Shown: piece by piece, positions 25,001 through 33,172 of the stretch
How positions within the stretch are numbered: the first letter of the stretch is position 1
Layout of the letters: each line of letters opens with the position of its first letter
Source of the DNA: a bacterium
GTDB lineage: Bacteria > Vulcanimicrobiota > Xenobia > Xenobiales > JADMJV01
Assembly: GCA_018266105.1 (NCBI GenBank)
Contig: JAFEBA010000010.1
Span: 5,001 to 69,000 of the forward strand
Direction of reading: 5' to 3'
DNA: 64,000 bases
Program-made: the position numbers and the translations under genes
Notes under the pieces: generated by a model
Told to the model about the DNA's origin: nothing
What the model saw: only the letters and a program-made list of their open reading frames with translations
Databases searched by the model: none

Positions 25001-25278
25001 ATGGGCTCTTTCCAAAGCTGCTGGCTTTTCTTGGGCGGAGCGATGCTGATCTCGTAGCGCTTGAGTTTCACACGCGCCGGCCGCTGTCGCTGTACCATTT
25101 GCAGCGGAGTCATCCGCTCCAGGCGCTTCTTAAGACTGCCGAGCAGCGCCTGACGTGAGGGGCTGCGTCCCAGGCGGGCCACTTCCGGGAAGAACAGGCC
25201 TTCGGTCCATATGAGCCCGTTCTCCAGCCGGGCTGTCAGCACGTAGATAGGAAACTCGACCTGGACCTGAGCTTTCAC
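22078..25278 (-). CDS. Clp-like double AAA+ ATPase with release-factor-like C-terminus, first of three
   Basis: 1066 residues. N-terminal ~170 residues unrecognised (QVEFPIYVLTARLENG...). D1 has Walker A GPSGCGKTALIHELA and the LMLGEVSFGGWQSRC segment, but the Walker B site reads VLHLGHLQELL with no acidic pair. D2 is complete: GPTGVGKTELARCLAEFVF, LLFDEVEKAHPDF, MTSNLGAD, FRPELLNRIDEI, GARPLKRCLDRLL. The ~300-residue C-terminal part has a coiled coil (RISQLRRRYRRLD, NFEQLSERINGLEEL), a helix-strand segment ALDYLAELYRQALEE and FEVSGKFCAPWLRGEGGLHK, which follows the layout of release-factor PCRF domains. First gene of the coupled trio; 244 bases after the TerB-like gene. Confidence 0.85.
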   Translation of the reverse strand: MKAQVQVEFPIYVLTARLENGLIWTEGLFFPEVARLGRSPSRQALLGSLKKRLERMTPLQMVQRQRPARVKLKRYEISIAPPKKSQQLWKEPIRLQVDAVIYPITLGGKKLLAAHLPQFQLEVTGEDPRKLRLNLAKEVRSLLMRAKLLGQPGKLMQLQRWQSLSGNFTRLSVKSIDPSQKEEQEKQLPKLTSRLVQEGPPRAVLVDEQLAQLADLLADHNVLLVGPSGCGKTALIHELARRREDFQLAGTNFFETSGPRLMLGEVSFGGWQSRCQQLIEELAKIKGVLHLGHLQELLESARHSTNPYGLAGFLKPYLSGKKLQGLAESTPEQLAVIEREYPQLLESFTVMRLEPASPERTRAVLARVFPKLAPQALEATAEIHGRFASSSASPGWPVRFLRNLFRQHPRPMRAEVMRHFSQQSGLPLLFLEDSQAFLAGQVRDWFGQRLQGQDLAVERAVDRLAAFKHGLTRANRPIASFLLIGPTGVGKTELARCLAEFVFQDRERLTRLDMSEFSTPWDVKRLIGGSQNGLLVAKVRERPFQVLLFDEVEKAHPDFFDLLLQVLGDARLSDERGEVADFSNCLILMTSNLGADSFQKGSLGLRDQSHQGQFMNAVRAAFRPELLNRIDEIIPFHSLSPESVLRIAQWELSRLEQRQGLRGRPLELKIAPGVDEVLAQQGYHKLYGARPLKRCLDRLLLAPLSQQLNAHPAQVALKVHVDVSQTQPGGLLVRVYPQSTLERANALQEQQRQSNHRISQLRRRYRRLDKGPVLNELRNEKVRHEHRHKTGWPHRQFLSNFEQLSERINGLEELALGALGDSLLFEELPMRTGELESEVDRALCQAYCLVQPEPHQTILAIYSESQGALDYLAELYRQALEEQQFGYKLEAISLRKGPLPQLRGSLPTRLEAEHEQRPFTLTESGWTWHPQLERGLIEPAELGRQTALGYLFEVSGKFCAPWLRGEGGLHKVLRRGRENTVLVEVSSAARLSGDEKNPYVPPAYQPPLEVHRKGSLQHPVSPRTWNLDEGFCQDQLLSRRPLQSDSLKLCLDKRLLRRAEEAALLP

Positions 25279-25470
25279 TTCTCAGTCTTCGAATGGGACG
25301 GGGGGGCCTCCCTGCCTCCGCCAACCCAGCAGTAGGATTCACGCCTGTCCAGGTAGTTTCCGGCCAAGCTCTTAGTTTCAAACACCCTGTTCAGGGAAGC
25401 AGGAGACTTTGAGGCGAACCTGTGAGCCGTAAGTCTCCAGCGGACCGAACAGGAGTTGGGAACCAACGGA

Positions 25471-25517
25471 GTCGCGTGCCCTGAAGTTTGATTCTCATCG
25501 ATGGCGTGGCACGCGAC
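25471..25517. repeat. 10-bp inverted repeat with 27-base loop
   Basis: GTCGCGTGCC at 25471 pairs exactly with GGCACGCGAC at 25508. It lies just past the stop of the TerB-like gene in the 244-base gap before the Clp trio. No T-run follows, so it may be an mRNA hairpin that attenuates or separates expression rather than a terminator. I see no gene in the gap. Confidence 0.45.
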
Positions 25518-25522
25518 CGAGG

Positions 25523-26626
25523 CTAGTCCAGCTTGATGGCTTTGACCGGGTCCTTGGTGCTTGGAGCCGGAGCGTGGGCCACAGGTTCGGGGGCATTGGC
25601 GCGACGCTGGGCGGCTGCGGCTGCTTCGGCCGCCGCCGCCGCCTGGGCGTGCTGATGAATGATGGCGAGGTAGACCAGCCGGACCAGATTGACCTGTTCG
25701 TCGCCGCGCATCTTGTTGCCGAAAAACTGCTTGAGACCGGAGACGGTCCCCAGAACCCTCTGCCAACCGGATTTGGGAGCGTGTTCTTCCGCTCCCTCAG
25801 CTCTTCCGACCACTTTATCGCACGCCTCCAGGCACAGCCCTTCGAGCGTGCCGGCACTCTCCAGGGTCATCTGGGCGGCCTGCATGGCGACCCGTTTGTC
25901 CTGTTCGGCCGTCTCGATCTGGCGCTTGGGGGTCACCTCGACCTGGTGGCCCCAATAGATGGAGTTCACGTGTCGAATCTTCTCGCTACAGATCTCAGGA
26001 GCCAGGCCGCAGGCGGCCCCCAGTTCCTTGACCAGGCGGTCTTCCTCGAAGGAGAGGCGCCCGTCGGCCAGGCTGATGACCAGAGCCAGGGTGAGAGCCT
26101 GGTCGGCTTTTTCGGGCGTCTTTTTGAGTTGCTCCACCGCCTGCTGGATTTCCGGTTGGTTCAGGCTATTGAAGCCCCATTCACTGGCCTTGATACGCCA
26201 GTTTTCGCTCAGTTTATGGCGGGCGGAGCGGGAGGGCACCACCAGGCTGGCCGCCTTATCCAGAAGTCGGACTTTGGGATTGATGGCATCGGCCGGTCCT
26301 GCCGCGATCAGGGCGCAACTGATCCACCAGACCGGAGCCAGGTAGTCGGAAGCCTCATCTGCGATGCGGATGCGCAGGGCTCGCTCCAGTTCATCCGTAT
26401 CTTCGAGGCCCTTGGTCTCCACCGCCCAGTGTCCGGCCAGCCAGAGCAAGCACTCGCGCTCAATCTCCACCGGGTCGTGACTGGAGCAACCCACCACCTT
26501 GCCTGCCCAGGTCAGGATATGGCGGCGTTTCTGGTCTTCTTCCAGGTTGTCCGATAGTTTGGCATGAGTGAGTTTGACCAGTTCACTCAGTTCCGCTTCA
26601 CCCATCAAATGTAGACCTTGCAGCAT
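25523..26626 (-). CDS. TerB-like domain protein
   Basis: 367 residues from ATG 26626, preceded by GGAGG. Residues ~165-230 (ADQALTLALVISLADGRLSFEEDRLVKELG...) match the TerB/DjlA-N helical domain with its acidic LADG...EE signature, also found in tellurite-resistance and stress-signalling proteins. The C-terminus has a long alanine run and a Pro/Ala tail. Cytoplasmic. Direction and position place it ahead of the three Clp-like genes, so it may be a regulator, adaptor or metal-sensing partner for them; that is inference. Confidence 0.65.
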   Translation of the reverse strand: MLQGLHLMGEAELSELVKLTHAKLSDNLEEDQKRRHILTWAGKVVGCSSHDPVEIERECLLWLAGHWAVETKGLEDTDELERALRIRIADEASDYLAPVWWISCALIAAGPADAINPKVRLLDKAASLVVPSRSARHKLSENWRIKASEWGFNSLNQPEIQQAVEQLKKTPEKADQALTLALVISLADGRLSFEEDRLVKELGAACGLAPEICSEKIRHVNSIYWGHQVEVTPKRQIETAEQDKRVAMQAAQMTLESAGTLEGLCLEACDKVVGRAEGAEEHAPKSGWQRVLGTVSGLKQFFGNKMRGDEQVNLVRLVYLAIIHQHAQAAAAAEAAAAAQRRANAPEPVAHAPAPSTKDPVKAIKLD

Positions 26627-26663
26627 GACGCCTCCGCGACTGAAGAATGTCCGACCAGATTCG

Positions 26664-27233
26664 CTAACTCGATCTGCGTGCCTTTTTCTGAGAGAAGTCG
26701 GCCAGAGTTTCCGCCTGCTGCTGGCGCTTGTTGACGACCCGGGCCAGCACGAAGAGAAAATCACTGAGTCGATTCAGATAGATGATTGCGTGCTCGTTGA
26801 CGGGTTCATGGGAAGCCAGGGCCACTGTCGCTCTTTCGGCCCGTCGGGCGATGGCCCGGGCCATGTGCAAAGCCGCTCCGCCCGGTCCGCCTCCCGGTAA
26901 GATGAACTCTTCCAGAGGGGGCAATTCATCCATTAAGGGCTCCATCGACTCTTCCAGTTCCTGGACATGTTCGGCCGTGATGCGAGGCACGGCTACGCCT
27001 TCGGGTGCGGCCAGATCGGCTCCCAGGGTGAAAAGTCGATGCTGGATGGCGTGAATCAGATCCATGGCCGGTTTGTCATGGATCAGGGCCACCGCCAATC
27101 CCAGGCTGGAATTTAATTCATCCACCTCACCGTAACTGTCGACCCGCAGACTTCCCTTGGACACCCGCTCTCCACCGATCAGGGCGGTCTTGCCGCCGTC
27201 TCCAGTCCGCGTCACCACACGATTGATTCTCAT
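26664..27233 (-). CDS. Corrinoid (cob(I)alamin) adenosyltransferase, PduO type
   Basis: 189 residues from ATG 27233. Shows the PduO/MMAB motifs TRTGDGGKTALIGGERVSK (ATP site), YGEVDELNSSLG, RRAERATVAL and LNRLSDFLFVLAR. Transfers the adenosyl group of ATP to cob(I)alamin to make coenzyme B12. It is 37 bases before the TerB-like gene. No B12-dependent enzyme is in the window, so its client lies elsewhere; an orphan microcompartment shell gene 10 kb away may or may not be related. Confidence 0.92.
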   Translation of the reverse strand: MRINRVVTRTGDGGKTALIGGERVSKGSLRVDSYGEVDELNSSLGLAVALIHDKPAMDLIHAIQHRLFTLGADLAAPEGVAVPRITAEHVQELEESMEPLMDELPPLEEFILPGGGPGGAALHMARAIARRAERATVALASHEPVNEHAIIYLNRLSDFLFVLARVVNKRQQQAETLADFSQKKARRSS

Positions 27234-27389
27234 TCTAATACCCCATGCCGGGCTACCGCGCCACGGCAACCGCAATTTCAAATTTTATGCGACCTGTGTC
27301 CGCCCTGATTGCTCGTAGTTCTTGCTTTCAAGAACCGGAGTTAATATTCAACGGCAGGTGTCGCCTGAGTATGTGCCAACTATTCCCAC

Positions 27390-29045
27390 GTGTCGCAGTC
27401 TACCCTTTTGGCAGGGTCCGAGTTCCACGACCGTTACCAAATCGTACGCGCCATTCGCAGTGGAGGTATGGGCGAGGTTTACCGGGCTGTCGACCGCTCC
27501 ACCGGGATGCCCGTGGCCATCAAGCGCATGCTGGTGGATTCTCCTAGCGATGGCTCCAACGAGAGTGCCGCATACCAGGCCCAGCGTTTTGAAGAAGAGT
27601 GCAAACTGCTCCAGAACCTGCGCGTTCCCGGGGTTCCCGCTTTCGTCGATAGTTTCCTGGATGGCGACCGTCGCGTCATCGTCATGGAGTTTATCGAGGG
27701 CGTCGATCTCGAGAAGCAAGTCATGGATCAATTGGCCCTGGCGGGCACCGACCTGGAGCCCTTACTGGCTGTTCAATACACCATCCAGGTGGCAAAGATC
27801 TTGGAATACTTGCACGCTCACCGTCCGCGGCCCATTATCCACCGCGACGTTAAGCCGGCTAACATCATCGTGCGCCATCAGGACAGCCGGATCTACCTGG
27901 TGGACTTCGGCCTGGCTCGCGAGGTGGGCGGCGGGGCCTCGACCAAAACTGCGGTGGGAACAGTCGGCTACGCACCCATCGAACAATATCGCGGTCGACC
28001 GACCACACGCACCGATCAGTATTCTCTTGGGGTCACCCTTCACTTTATGCTCTCGGGCCAGCAGCCTCTGCCCCTGCAGATCGAGCCCCTGGATAAGATC
28101 CGTCAGGATTTGCCCCACGAACTGTGTTGGGTCGTCAGGAAGTCAACTCAGGCCGAACAGGAAGACCGTTTCGACTCCGTTTATGAGTTTCGCCGCCAGC
28201 TGGAGAATCTGTTGCCTCAACTGGAGCAGCACCAGAAAAACCGTGAGCTTCAGGATCAGGCCAAGGACAGGATGCAGCTGCTGGGACCCACCGAAGAGCT
28301 CCAACAAGAAGAGAGGCCGACCCAGCGAGTCAAGATCGAAGGCGTGCACAAGGAGGCTGAGGATCCTTTAAAGGATTTTGGTCTCTACGACCCTCTGCGC
28401 AACAGCGTTTCTGTTCAGAAAGACTTCCAACGTCAGGCCATCCAGGCTGAATCGCAACAGCGTCTCGGCAGCGCGGTGGTCGAGGATTCCGGTGAATCCA
28501 AGGGGCAGAAGACGATGTTCTTGCTGCTCCTGTTGCTGTTAGTGGTGGGAGTTGTGTCCCTCTATTTTCTCAATCAAAAGCAGCAGAAGCAGCTGGCCAC
28601 GAGAGTTTCACCTGGGGTGATGGTATTGGAAGCTCACGGATTTTTCCGTCAGGGTGACCAGATCGGTCTGGGCCGGAGCGGGATGGGAGCGGTCGAGAAC
28701 CTTTTGAGTTTCCCTCACCCGGCTCACGACGGCTACTTGACCAGACTGCAGAAGGGCACCCGAACGGTCAACTTCGCTCGGGTTTCCGACCAGATGCCTT
28801 TCCTGGCGGCTTCATTGGACCAACAAACTCTGGTGAAAAACTCCAAGTGGTTTAAATTCGAGAAGGGCGGCTGGAAGGAGGCGACTTCGCCTTTCAAAGG
28901 CCTGCACCTGAACTTCGACGCCAAGATTGAAGCCCCGAGCAGCGGCTGGTTACGGAGTTCTGGTGCTCTGGAAGTGCGTGGGGGTAGCCAGCTTATTTTG
29001 ATGACTCCGGGTCCGTCGGACAGCCCACCTCTGTACTTTTTCTGA
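27390..29045 (+). CDS. Membrane-anchored Ser/Thr protein kinase
   Basis: 551 residues from GTG 27390. A full Hanks-type kinase domain: glycine loop RSGGMGEVY, Lys45, HRDVKPAN, DFGLAR, TVGYAPIEQY. After a Gln/Glu-rich juxtamembrane segment, one helix (MFLLLLLLLVVGVVSLYFL, ~375-393) leads to a ~155-residue extracytoplasmic domain that is not a PASTA or WD repeat and is unrecognised. The stop is TGA 29043 right after a TTTTT run, and the -1 frame stays open straight into the next gene, so the true protein may be about 150 residues longer. Confidence 0.88.
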   Translation: MSQSTLLAGSEFHDRYQIVRAIRSGGMGEVYRAVDRSTGMPVAIKRMLVDSPSDGSNESAAYQAQRFEEECKLLQNLRVPGVPAFVDSFLDGDRRVIVMEFIEGVDLEKQVMDQLALAGTDLEPLLAVQYTIQVAKILEYLHAHRPRPIIHRDVKPANIIVRHQDSRIYLVDFGLAREVGGGASTKTAVGTVGYAPIEQYRGRPTTRTDQYSLGVTLHFMLSGQQPLPLQIEPLDKIRQDLPHELCWVVRKSTQAEQEDRFDSVYEFRRQLENLLPQLEQHQKNRELQDQAKDRMQLLGPTEELQQEERPTQRVKIEGVHKEAEDPLKDFGLYDPLRNSVSVQKDFQRQAIQAESQQRLGSAVVEDSGESKGQKTMFLLLLLLLVVGVVSLYFLNQKQQKQLATRVSPGVMVLEAHGFFRQGDQIGLGRSGMGAVENLLSFPHPAHDGYLTRLQKGTRTVNFARVSDQMPFLAASLDQQTLVKNSKWFKFEKGGWKEATSPFKGLHLNFDAKIEAPSSGWLRSSGALEVRGGSQLILMTPGPSDSPPLYFF

Positions 29046-29092
29046 CCCACGCTTCGGCAGGGGACGGAGGCCTCTTCACCAAACCCCTCAGT

Positions 29093-29491
29093 GTGGACTT
29101 AGATGAAGAAATGAAGCTTCCAGCCATACGGGAAGTGGGAGCTCTAGCTGAATACACCGAGACACCTGGATCAGAGCTGCACGGATTTCTGGCTTTTTTG
29201 CGCTCGGAAATGCTGAAGGCCATCGAGATCTACCGCGAGGAGACTCAGGAATCTCTAGAAGACGGGGATCCTTTCGAAAGGATCCAGATTGTAAACCGCC
29301 TGAGGCTGCGCAAAAACAAGTTGGAAGCCCACCTAATCAAGGAAGTGAAGGAAGTTCGAGAACTGACCCGCTCCCTTGTCGGCACCGCCGATAAATCGGT
29401 CGTGGACGCGCTGCAAAAGGAGACCCGGTCCGTCTACGAGCAGATCAGCACCGGGCTCAATGAACTCATTCAGGAATTCGGGGTGGAGTGA
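29093..29491 (+). CDS. Helical protein, possibly the C-terminal part of the kinase
   Basis: 132 residues if started at GTG 29093, but no ribosome site precedes any start, and its frame is open back to about 28998 within the kinase gene. One extra T in the TTTTT run at 29038-29042 would make it continuous with the kinase (reading LYFF-LTHASAGDGGLFTKPLS...). The sequence is helical and charged (LRSEMLKAIEIYREETQE, KEVKEVRELTRSLV). It overlaps the converging gene by 22 bases. Either a separate coupled gene, a recoded extension, or the product of an assembly indel. Confidence 0.55.
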   Translation: MDLDEEMKLPAIREVGALAEYTETPGSELHGFLAFLRSEMLKAIEIYREETQESLEDGDPFERIQIVNRLRLRKNKLEAHLIKEVKEVRELTRSLVGTADKSVVDALQKETRSVYEQISTGLNELIQEFGVE

Positions 29492-30660
29492 GCCAGGTCT
29501 AACTGACGGGCTGCATCCATTTTTTCTTCGGCCTGGTGAACTTCGTCCAGGGCATCGTCCAGATCCAAATCCTCCAGCAGGGCCCGCTTCAAGTTCCCCA
29601 TGGCTGACTCGGTGGCTTCAGTTGCGCCTAGAATCGCCTCTTTCAGGCGTTTATCCAACTGATTGTCGGCCTGCATCTGACGCTTTCCCTGGAGTAAGCG
29701 TTGGCGAAACTGGTCGATCCAGGCCACGATCGCCGTCTTTTCGATCTCCCCATTGGAAAGCTGATGAAGCTTGCCGTCCAGTTCAGCGAAGGCCTGAAAG
29801 CGGGCCCTGGCTTCAGGAGTAGGGGGAGGCGGCAGTTGAGAGCTGGCCGGGAGCGGTAAACGCGCCCCACATCCGGCGCAAACCGGGCGGTCACCTGGCT
29901 GCTCGCTGGCGCATTTGGGACAGATGACGGCGGGGTAGAGGGCGTTCATCAATTGGCGGTGAGCGCCGGCGAGTTCGTCGGTCGCCTCAAGCAGCTCGGT
30001 CAGGCGCTCTTCTATTTCCCAGGTGTGCTGCATGCGCAAGCTTTGACTCGCCCTCTGCAAGGCTCGAACCATCGAAGCCAGTCCGACGGTGCAAACGTCC
30101 AACGTTTCTGAGACCGCGTCATTCTCTGGCTTGACTTTGCTCATGGCCTGTTCCATCTGGCGGCAAGACTCCAGTGTCTTGTCCAAAATCTGAGCGCACT
30201 GTTGGTAGGGGATCGTACCCTTTATGGCCTGGGTGACGAAGAAGCGGAGTTCTCCGCCCAGACCGACTCCAAATTCTTGCTTCCAGCTCTCTTCCTGACT
30301 TCGCAGGCGGGCCGCCAGGGCCTGAAGCTCAGTCACGGCTTGATGCACTCGCTGGCATCCAACCTTGAGGTCTTCGTTCTTCGAGTTTTCCAGGAAGCTT
30401 TCGAGACGGCGTCCGCCCCCCCGAAAACGCTCAAACTCCTGGTCGAGCAGGCCTTCCAGTTGCTGGAATAAGGCAGTTCTGGGGTAGAATCGTAGGGAGT
30501 CGCGAAACTGTTTTTCCAGGGAACGACGAAAAGCCTGTAGCTCCTCGACATGGCGATGGAACTGCAGACTCTCTTTCAGTTCAGGCTCTTTGAGTATGGA
30601 TTCGGCCGCGCGCACCAGCGCGTCGACCCCCGGCGAGCCGGTGGGACCCAGATCTAGCAT
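29470..30660 (-). CDS. Coiled-coil zinc-ribbon protein
   Basis: 396 residues, highly helical with long coiled coils at ~20-110 and ~150-235. A double-CxxC zinc ribbon (ICPKCASEQ ... PVCAGCGARLPLP) lies at ~245-275 followed by a Pro-rich linker and another helical region. No enzyme motif. Such ribbon plus coiled-coil proteins often act as scaffolds or kinase partners; given the neighbouring Ser/Thr kinase and FHA-rich genome a signalling role is possible but unproven. Confidence 0.65.
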   Translation of the reverse strand: MLDLGPTGSPGVDALVRAAESILKEPELKESLQFHRHVEELQAFRRSLEKQFRDSLRFYPRTALFQQLEGLLDQEFERFRGGGRRLESFLENSKNEDLKVGCQRVHQAVTELQALAARLRSQEESWKQEFGVGLGGELRFFVTQAIKGTIPYQQCAQILDKTLESCRQMEQAMSKVKPENDAVSETLDVCTVGLASMVRALQRASQSLRMQHTWEIEERLTELLEATDELAGAHRQLMNALYPAVICPKCASEQPGDRPVCAGCGARLPLPASSQLPPPPTPEARARFQAFAELDGKLHQLSNGEIEKTAIVAWIDQFRQRLLQGKRQMQADNQLDKRLKEAILGATEATESAMGNLKRALLEDLDLDDALDEVHQAEEKMDAARQLDLAHSTPNS

Positions 30661-30673
30661 TCAGTCGTAGGGT

Positions 30674-31015
30674 CTAGAACCACCAGGAGCGGCTACCGAT
30701 ACTGGAGCCAATGCCCCAGCCAGCAAATGAACCCAGCGCGTTGCCCAGCATCGCTCCGCCCATTGCGCCCCAGGCTCCGCCCAGGCCAAATCCAGCCAGG
30801 CCGCCAACCAGCGTGCCCAGCCCGCCGCCGATGCTGCTACCCGTGTAGCCACCCATCATAGCGCCGTAGGGATTGTAGTACCCGTAGCCACCGCACATGC
30901 TGTTGAGGTAACCACCACCCCAACCACAGCCGCCGAAGCCGCCCAGGCCGCCGAAGCCCAGACCACCCATGCCGAAGCCACCGAAACCACCGTATCCTAA
31001 ACCTCCACAGAACAT
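30674..31015 (-). CDS. Glycine-rich (glycine-zipper-like) small protein
   Basis: 113 residues, about 40 percent Gly. The first half is GGFGGFGMGG-type with aromatic residues; the second half has Gly/Ala helices (GGLGTLVGGLAGFGLGG, AMLGNALGSFAGWGIGS) like glycine-zipper membrane proteins. AGGAGA precedes the ATG. No signal peptide. It is 14 bases downstream of... rather, upstream on the minus strand of the zinc-ribbon gene and likely co-transcribed with it. Confidence 0.65.
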   Translation of the reverse strand: MFCGGLGYGGFGGFGMGGLGFGGLGGFGGCGWGGGYLNSMCGGYGYYNPYGAMMGGYTGSSIGGGLGTLVGGLAGFGLGGAWGAMGGAMLGNALGSFAGWGIGSSIGSRSWWF

Positions 31016-31097
31016 GCCGATCTCCTATGTCCTTTATATACCTCTCAACTATCCCACAGGCAGCGGGACATGGAAAGAGGCGAATGTTTCCAAATTG

Positions 31098-31553
31098 TTA
31101 ATGTAGCGACGACTCCAGCTCCATGATCCAGCCCTCAGCCGGATCCTTGAAGAAGTAGAGCATGATTTCAGGTTCCTTGATTTCATTCATGTTCAGGATC
31201 TTGACCACAGTTTTGACCTTGACCCGCCCGCGCTTGCCGGTACTATCGATGTCCACCTTCTGGATCTCGTAGCGCATAATGTCCAGGGTCTCGGGCTTGA
31301 CCGCGAACCACTGTTCGATGAGCTGAGGAATGTTGACTTTCTTCCTGTCTTCGCTGGAGTGGTAGCTGGCCGCGTGCTGAAAATCCTTGAAGCGAAGGTC
31401 CTCCATGAACTTGAGCGAGAGTTGGGATATCTGCCCCCGGTCGGCGGAAGAGCCGGTGTCGACCCCGTCCCCTCCTCGAACTCGTCCTGCTACGATGAAG
31501 ACCCCAACAGCCAACCCGGCTAAGAGAATGAATAGAACAAGAATCTTTCTCAC
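31098..31553 (-). CDS. Membrane-anchored exported small protein of ABC operon
   Basis: 151 residues, starting GTG 31553 overlapping the permease stop (GTGA). One N-terminal helix (ILVLFILLAGLAVGVFIVAG) is followed by a ~120-residue soluble domain with a cystatin/NTF2-like look: LSLKFMEDLRFKDFQHAASYHS at its start and alternating strands at the end (GRVKVKTVVKILN, PEIMLYFFKD). No family named. As the third gene of the exporter operon it may be a periplasmic accessory factor. Confidence 0.65.
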   Translation of the reverse strand: MRKILVLFILLAGLAVGVFIVAGRVRGGDGVDTGSSADRGQISQLSLKFMEDLRFKDFQHAASYHSSEDRKKVNIPQLIEQWFAVKPETLDIMRYEIQKVDIDSTGKRGRVKVKTVVKILNMNEIKEPEIMLYFFKDPAEGWIMELESSLH

Positions 31554-32293
31554 GACTGTGCCTTTCCGGTTCGAAGAGTCAGCAAGAACAGACTGACCGC
31601 CAGCAGGCCGGCCGTGAGCAAAAACAACATGAAAGCGGACTGGGCCAGGGTGACATAGGACCAGTCGGCCTTGGTCAGTTCTTTCATTCCCTGGTGGGCC
31701 CAGCTCAGGAAGGTAAAGTCTTCAGCCCATTTGATGGCGCTACTCGAATGTTCGTGGGACAGCACCATTTCGGAAAAGAGCATCTGCGGGATCAACACCA
31801 GTACCACGGAGCCCACGGCTTTGTCGGAATTGGACATTAAACAGGAGACCACCAGACCCAGCGCCACTCCGCCTAAGGAAGTCAACCACAGGTAAAGAAA
31901 ATGAAGCAGGGGAGGGCCACCCAGAGGTACGCTGCGGTTGACGATAGAGGCCAGGCAGAGACATTGAACAAAGCTGATCAGGGCCAGCACAAGCAGCTTG
32001 GACAGCAGGTAGGGTCCGGGCTGAACTCCCAGGCGGGCCTCGCGATCCAGGATTGGGCCTTCCTTTACGACTTCGCGACAGGCATTAAAGGTGCCAAACC
32101 ACAGCGAGGTCAGGGCCATTACGTAGTAGAGCGAGTCTGTGGCAGAATCTACATCCCGCCAGGTGAGCACGATCAGCAAAGCGATGAGCGGGGCTTGCAT
32201 AAGGAGCAAGAAGGTGTTGCCGCGATCACTGAAGACGATTTCCAGGTAGCGCTCGCACAGCACATTGAGCTGTTCGCCTTGGGATGCCGCCAT
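31550..32293 (-). CDS. ABC-2 type (ABCG-like) exporter permease
   Basis: 247 residues with six hydrophobic segments and the ABC2_membrane layout of White/ABCG transporters, including YVMALTSLWFGTFNACREVVKE and the long last helix. The upstream ATPase is encoded 18 bases before it. Substrate unknown. Half-size transporter, so it should work as a dimer with the ATPase. Confidence 0.85.
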   Translation of the reverse strand: MAASQGEQLNVLCERYLEIVFSDRGNTFLLLMQAPLIALLIVLTWRDVDSATDSLYYVMALTSLWFGTFNACREVVKEGPILDREARLGVQPGPYLLSKLLVLALISFVQCLCLASIVNRSVPLGGPPLLHFLYLWLTSLGGVALGLVVSCLMSNSDKAVGSVVLVLIPQMLFSEMVLSHEHSSSAIKWAEDFTFLSWAHQGMKELTKADWSYVTLAQSAFMLFLLTAGLLAVSLFLLTLRTGKAQS

Positions 32294-32311
32294 GCTAAAA
32301 AGCTTCGACTC

Positions 32312-33112
32312 TCAAGGGGCTCGGCCTGCTACGTAGGTCTGGAATAACGAGCTGGCAGCGTAACGCTGCTGGGCCGCCAGCGGGTCTTGTTGGCTCAGTT
32401 GCTTGTAAATCATCGAAAGTGAGGGGACTTGAAAGTAGCTCAAGCCTTGCTGTGGGGGGCCCAAGAAAATCAGGTGACCTTTGAGCAGCACCAGCACCAG
32501 ATCAAGCGCGTCCAGGCTCTGCATGACGTGTGTGCTCATCAGCAAGGTTCGTCCTCCCTGGCACAGCTTCCGGCAGTTCACCATGAAACTGTCCTCCAGC
32601 GCGGGATCGAGTCCGGCCGTGGGTTCGTCCAGAAAAAGAACCTGTGGCTCGCCCAACAGTTCCATCGCGATGCTGACACGCTTTCGTTGACCGCCTGAGA
32701 GTCGATCGGTGCGCACGGCCCGCCTCTCCTGGAGTTCCAGCAGCTCGATCACCTGGGCCACTCGGGAAGTCAATTCCTGGCCGGTCAGGCCCATTAAACG
32801 GCCGGTGTAGTTCAGGGCTCGTTCTACTTTCAAACTGCCGTGGACCACGTCATCTTGGGGCACAAAGCCAATTTTTCGACGTTCTTGAGGGGTCAATTTC
32901 TCGAATTTTTGCCCGCCCAAATAGACTTCTCCTGTGCTGGGCGCCTGCAGACCGGCCAGACAGCGCAGCAGGGTGCTCTTGCCACAACCGCTAGGACCCA
33001 GCACACCCACAAATTCTCCGCTGCAGAAGCTCAGGTTGAGTGGCTGGATCAAAACATTGCTGCCCGCCTTGACGGATAACCCTTTGGCGCTAACTATGCC
33101 CGCTGTGCCCAT
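32312..33112 (-). CDS. ABC transporter ATP-binding protein (ABCG-like)
   Basis: 266 residues. Walker A GPSGCGKSTLL, Q-loop FVPQDDVV, signature LSGGQRKRVSIAMELL, Walker B VLFLDEPTAGLD and His switch STHVM are all intact. The KRVSIAMELL signature and VPQDDVVHGSL are typical of the ABCG/White and FHA-ABC exporter group. Works with the permease that follows. The divergent cupredoxin gene starts 60 bases away. Confidence 0.92.
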   Translation of the reverse strand: MGTAGIVSAKGLSVKAGSNVLIQPLNLSFCSGEFVGVLGPSGCGKSTLLRCLAGLQAPSTGEVYLGGQKFEKLTPQERRKIGFVPQDDVVHGSLKVERALNYTGRLMGLTGQELTSRVAQVIELLELQERRAVRTDRLSGGQRKRVSIAMELLGEPQVLFLDEPTAGLDPALEDSFMVNCRKLCQGGRTLLMSTHVMQSLDALDLVLVLLKGHLIFLGPPQQGLSYFQVPSLSMIYKQLSQQDPLAAQQRYAASSLFQTYVAGRAP

Positions 33113-33172
33113 CGGGCATAGTTCTCGCCTCCATCCGGGGGGAACCTGCTGCTCCAGAGAGAACTGCTGGCA

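Noticed and set aside
25279..25522. Possible gene in the gap between TerB-like and Clp genes
   Set aside because: The only open frame is an extension of an overlapping shadow with no start signal; only an inverted repeat is supportable.
31087..31098. AAATTGTTAATG resembling the 12-base motif
   Set aside because: Two mismatches and no supporting context; counted as chance.
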